64,000 nucleotides of DNA from the NCBI RefSeq assembly GCF_900078705.1, contig NZ_FKIF01000009.1, positions 248,001 to 312,000 on the forward strand, given 5' to 3'. Positions 61,687 to 64,000 of the stretch are shown here, in pieces. Made by a program: the position numbers and the translations under genes. This DNA is from Bordetella ansorpii. Lineage in GTDB: Bacteria; Pseudomonadota; Gammaproteobacteria; Burkholderiales; Burkholderiaceae_B. The stretch's first letter is position 1, and every line of letters starts with the position of its first letter. The notes under the pieces are model-generated. The model had not been told where the DNA came from and did not search any database. It saw only the letters and a list, made by a program, of their open reading frames with translations.

Positions 61687-62487
61687 TCAGGCCGACGGCG
61701 GCGGCAGGCGGCGGCCCTGCTGCAGGCGGCGGGCGCGGTTCCAGCGCCACGCCATCACCACCCAGCCCGACAGGCCATACAGCATGAACAGGCCGAACAG
61801 CACCACCGGAGGGTCGCTGGAGACGAACACGAACACCGCCACCACCACCAGGATGCCCCAGAAGGGCACGCTGCGGCCCAGGGCAAAACTTTTGCCGCTG
61901 AAGAACGGCGCGTTCGACACCATGGACACGCCGGCATACATCGTGATGATGAACGCCGCCCAGGCCATGAAGCCGTCGTGGATGGGCAGCTTGTTGTCGA
62001 TGGCCAGCCAGACGAAACCCGCCACCAGCGCGGCCGAGGCCGGGCTGGGCAGGCCCTGGAAGAAGCGCTTGTCGACCACGCCGATATTGGTGTTGAAGCG
62101 GGCCAGCCGCAGCGCGGCTCCCGCCACGTAGACGAAGGCCGCCAGCCAGCCCCAGCGCCCGAGGTCTTGCAGGATCCATTCGTAGGCCACCAGCGCGGGC
62201 GCCACGCCGAACGAGGTCATGTCGGACAGCGAATCGTATTGTTCGCCGAAGGCCGACTGGGTATTGGTAAGACGGGCCACGCGGCCGTCCATGCCGTCGA
62301 GCACCATGGCCACGAAGATGGCGATGGCGGCCGTCTCGAAGCGGTCGTTCATGGCCTGCACGACGGCGTAGAAGCCCGCGAACAGGGCGGCCGTGGTGAA
62401 GGCATTGGGCAGCAGGTAAATGCTGCGATGGCGATTTTCGGGATCGCGCATGGAGAATTGTGGCATCAGTGCTGGTTGCTCGCGCAT
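61687..62487 (-). CDS. pssA: CDP-diacylglycerol-serine O-phosphatidyltransferase
   Basis: A 266-residue inner-membrane enzyme making phosphatidylserine. The CDP-alcohol phosphatidyltransferase signature D-G-x2-A-R-x8-G-x3-D-x3-D is seen in DGRVARLTNTQSAFGEQYDS (then LSD). There are about eight hydrophobic helices. It starts near IYLLPNAFTTAALFAGFYAV, as in the Bacillus-type PssA. The ATG at 62487 is tentative (62466 and 62448 are alternatives), since no good Shine-Dalgarno sequence is seen. Confidence 0.9.
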   Translation of the reverse strand: MREQPALMPQFSMRDPENRHRSIYLLPNAFTTAALFAGFYAVVQAMNDRFETAAIAIFVAMVLDGMDGRVARLTNTQSAFGEQYDSLSDMTSFGVAPALVAYEWILQDLGRWGWLAAFVYVAGAALRLARFNTNIGVVDKRFFQGLPSPASAALVAGFVWLAIDNKLPIHDGFMAWAAFIITMYAGVSMVSNAPFFSGKSFALGRSVPFWGILVVVAVFVFVSSDPPVVLFGLFMLYGLSGWVVMAWRWNRARRLQQGRRLPPPSA

Positions 62488-62732
62488 ACTGGGGACAGCT
62501 GACAGGTTAACCCATGTCCCGCCCCTGCGCGCCGGGCATATGCGACATTGCATGCTGCGGCGCGCCATCCGTCGCGGCCTCGGCGCGCCGCCTTCCCGAG
62601 GGCGTGTCTTTTGTCTTTGGGCGGCCCGGCGGAAAAAACATCCATGTGAACCGCCCCCCGACGGTTGGACCCCCGTCCACCTTTCGAGAGGCCGTTCAAC
62701 GGCGGGGCGCCTTCCTCGATCAGGCGTGCCGC
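62488..62732. other. gap between pssA and TerC genes
   Basis: 245 bases with no supported gene. Ribosome-binding signals for pssA are weak, and no terminator or repeat stands out. Confidence 0.3.
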
Positions 62733-63758
62733 TCAGGAGGTTTTCCTTTCGCCGTCCCTGCCCTTGCCGTCGAAGGGATAGGCGCCGCCGGTGGGCTCGT
62801 CCGTCTTGGCCGGGATGACCAGCGACAGGATCATCGTCACCGCCAGGATGGTGGCCGTGGCCAGCAGCGACCACATGACCGGGATCTTGTAGAGGTCGAT
62901 GAGCAGCATCTTCGTCCCGATCAGCACCAGCACCAGGGCCAGGCCGTAAGGCAGCAGGTGGAAACGCTCGTGCATGCCGGCCAGCAGGAAGTACATGGCG
63001 CGCAGGCCCAGGATCGCGAAGACATTGGAGGTCAGCACGATGAAGGGATCGGTCGTGATCGCGAAGATCGCCGGGATCGAGTCCACCGCGAAGACCACGT
63101 CGACGATGCCGATCAGCATCACCACCACCAGCATGGGCGTGGCGATCCTCTTGCCATCGATCCTCGTGAAGAAACGCTCGCCGTCATAGTCGGGCGAAAT
63201 CGTCAGCTTGCGGCGCACCCATTTCAGGGCGGGGTTGTTGTCCAGGTCGGGTTCCTGGCCCGCGGCCCACCACATCTTGACGCCGGTGAAGACCAGGAAG
63301 GCGCCGAAGACGTAGAGGATCCAGTGGAACTGGGCGATCAGCCACGCGCCGACCAGGATCAGGATGCCGCGCAGCACCAGCGCCAGCAGGATGCCGATCA
63401 TCAGCACGCGCTTCTGGAATTCCGCCGGCACCGCGAAGTAGCTGAACAGCAGCAGGAAAACGAAGATGTTGTCGACGGCCAGCGCCTTTTCGACGAGGTA
63501 GCCGGTGATGAATTCCAGCGCCTTGTCATTGGCGAGTGCGCGCGCGGCCGCATCGTCGCCCATGCCGCCCAGGCCCCACCACAGCAGACCGACGAACACG
63601 AAGCTGGTTGCCACCCAGACCAGAGACCAGATGGCGGCAGCGCGGATGGAGACTTTCTGGGCGCCCTGGCGATTGAGGGCGAAGAAATCGAGAAGCAGTG
63701 CGACGATCACGAAAACCGTGAACAGCGACCACAGGAGTGGCGTACCGACAGATACCAT
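62733..63758 (-). CDS. TerC/Alx-family membrane protein (probable Mn exporter)
   Basis: A 341-residue inner-membrane protein with about nine helices. The TerC pattern is clear: LLWSLFTVFVIVALLLDFFA, EKALAVDNIFVFLLLFSYFA, and VDVVFAVDSIPAIFAITTDP with the intramembrane acidic residues. Alx/MntP-linked TerC proteins export Mn2+ or respond to high pH. The preceding leader matches the yybP-ykoY Mn riboswitch, which supports metal homeostasis rather than tellurite resistance. ATG 63758 follows AAGGG. Confidence 0.92.
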   Translation of the reverse strand: MVSVGTPLLWSLFTVFVIVALLLDFFALNRQGAQKVSIRAAAIWSLVWVATSFVFVGLLWWGLGGMGDDAAARALANDKALEFITGYLVEKALAVDNIFVFLLLFSYFAVPAEFQKRVLMIGILLALVLRGILILVGAWLIAQFHWILYVFGAFLVFTGVKMWWAAGQEPDLDNNPALKWVRRKLTISPDYDGERFFTRIDGKRIATPMLVVVMLIGIVDVVFAVDSIPAIFAITTDPFIVLTSNVFAILGLRAMYFLLAGMHERFHLLPYGLALVLVLIGTKMLLIDLYKIPVMWSLLATATILAVTMILSLVIPAKTDEPTGGAYPFDGKGRDGERKTS

Positions 63759-63942
63759 GGCGAGACCCTTTATGACGGGATGGGGGATGAAAAAACCCAT
63801 GCCGGTCTCGCCAGCCGCGTTCGTGACGCGGACCACAGTGCCGGGATTCCGGGCGGCGCATCATGGCCACCAGGCTTCCGTACTGACGACACTGCGGGAG
63901 CCCGACTGCAGGCCCCGGCTACTCCCCGAGAGAGTGAACCGC
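63759..63942 (-). promoter_or_regulatory. yybP-ykoY (Mn2+) riboswitch-like leader
   Basis: On the minus strand the leader contains the conserved GGGGAGTAG (63919-63927), about 105 bases later GGCGAGACC (63804-63812), and a run of T (63789-63795). These are the signature elements of the Mn-sensing yybP-ykoY aptamer that precedes TerC-type genes. A second segment just before the ATG is an exact complement of GGCGAGACC, so the leader can alternate between freeing and hiding the ribosome-binding region. Confidence 0.75.
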
Positions 63943-63943
63943 G

Positions 63944-63972
63944 ATTACATCAAGCCTCGCTCGACCTGTCAA
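63944..63972 (-). promoter_or_regulatory. sigma70 promoter of the TerC transcript
   Basis: On the minus strand, TTGACA (63972-63967) and TGTAAT (63949-63944) are separated by exactly 17 bases. This is a near-consensus promoter, placed just before the riboswitch leader. Confidence 0.8.
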
Positions 63973-64000
63973 CCTCATTCAGATTTATGTCAGGCAATAT

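Noticed and set aside
1-64000. CRISPR array or tandem repeats
   Set aside because: No regularly spaced direct repeats were noticed while reading the window. The recurring 16-base element is an operator, not a CRISPR repeat.

Overview
High-GC (roughly two-thirds G+C) bacterial chromosome. The core block rpsO-pnp, qor-tpiA-secG, pssA, ilvA and three tRNA genes, together with a Bug-type (TctC-like) binding protein, points to a betaproteobacterium of the Alcaligenaceae (Bordetella/Achromobacter group). This is judged from gene content and remembered synteny, not from a search. There is no CRISPR array, no complete transposon and no rRNA in the window.

Layout: 257-5854 holds two paralogous AraC regulators with a YceI protein, a flavin monooxygenase and a short-chain dehydrogenase. 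5990-10326 holds a self-sufficient CYP116B-type P450-reductase fusion, a Bug-type binding protein and a divergent IclR regulator. 10413-17720 is a compact set of eight small-molecule-type enzymes (FkbM methyltransferase, two APH-like kinases, radical SAM, glutaminase-less asparagine synthetase-like, GT1 glycosyltransferase, CmcI-like, cytosolic NodB-like deacetylase) that looks like an undescribed biosynthetic cluster. 17803-25768 holds transport and catabolic genes around tRNA-Leu(GAG). 25862-28229 is the secG-tpiA-qor core. 28415-35071 holds tRNA-Ser, tRNA-Leu(UAA), small unknown genes, a ParB-like lipoprotein, a LuxR regulator, a PIN protein and ilvA.

35260-57810 is an exopolysaccharide/capsule island. 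A plus-strand operon (phosphatase, Wza, Wzc, Ugd, flippase, polymerase, glycosyltransferase, beta-helix protein, acyltransferase; 38152-49299) runs head-on into a minus-strand operon (WbpM/PglF-type dehydratase, PglC-type initiating transferase, DegT aminotransferase, FnlA-FnlB-FnlC and a WbuB-like transferase; 57697-49281). The predicted precursors are UDP-glucuronate, UDP-L-FucNAc and a UDP-4-amino-4,6-dideoxy sugar. The same interrupted palindrome (AAACAC-N4-GTGTTT, or close to it) lies upstream of both operons, of a pseudo-receiver winged-helix regulator at 35326 and of a small unknown gene at 36831, so one regulator probably controls the whole island.

58221-63972 returns to core genes: pnp, rpsO, a lipoprotein, pssA and a TerC-family gene preceded by a consensus promoter and a yybP-ykoY manganese-riboswitch-like leader. 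A fragment resembling the 3' end of a group II intron sits between the polysaccharide island and pnp.
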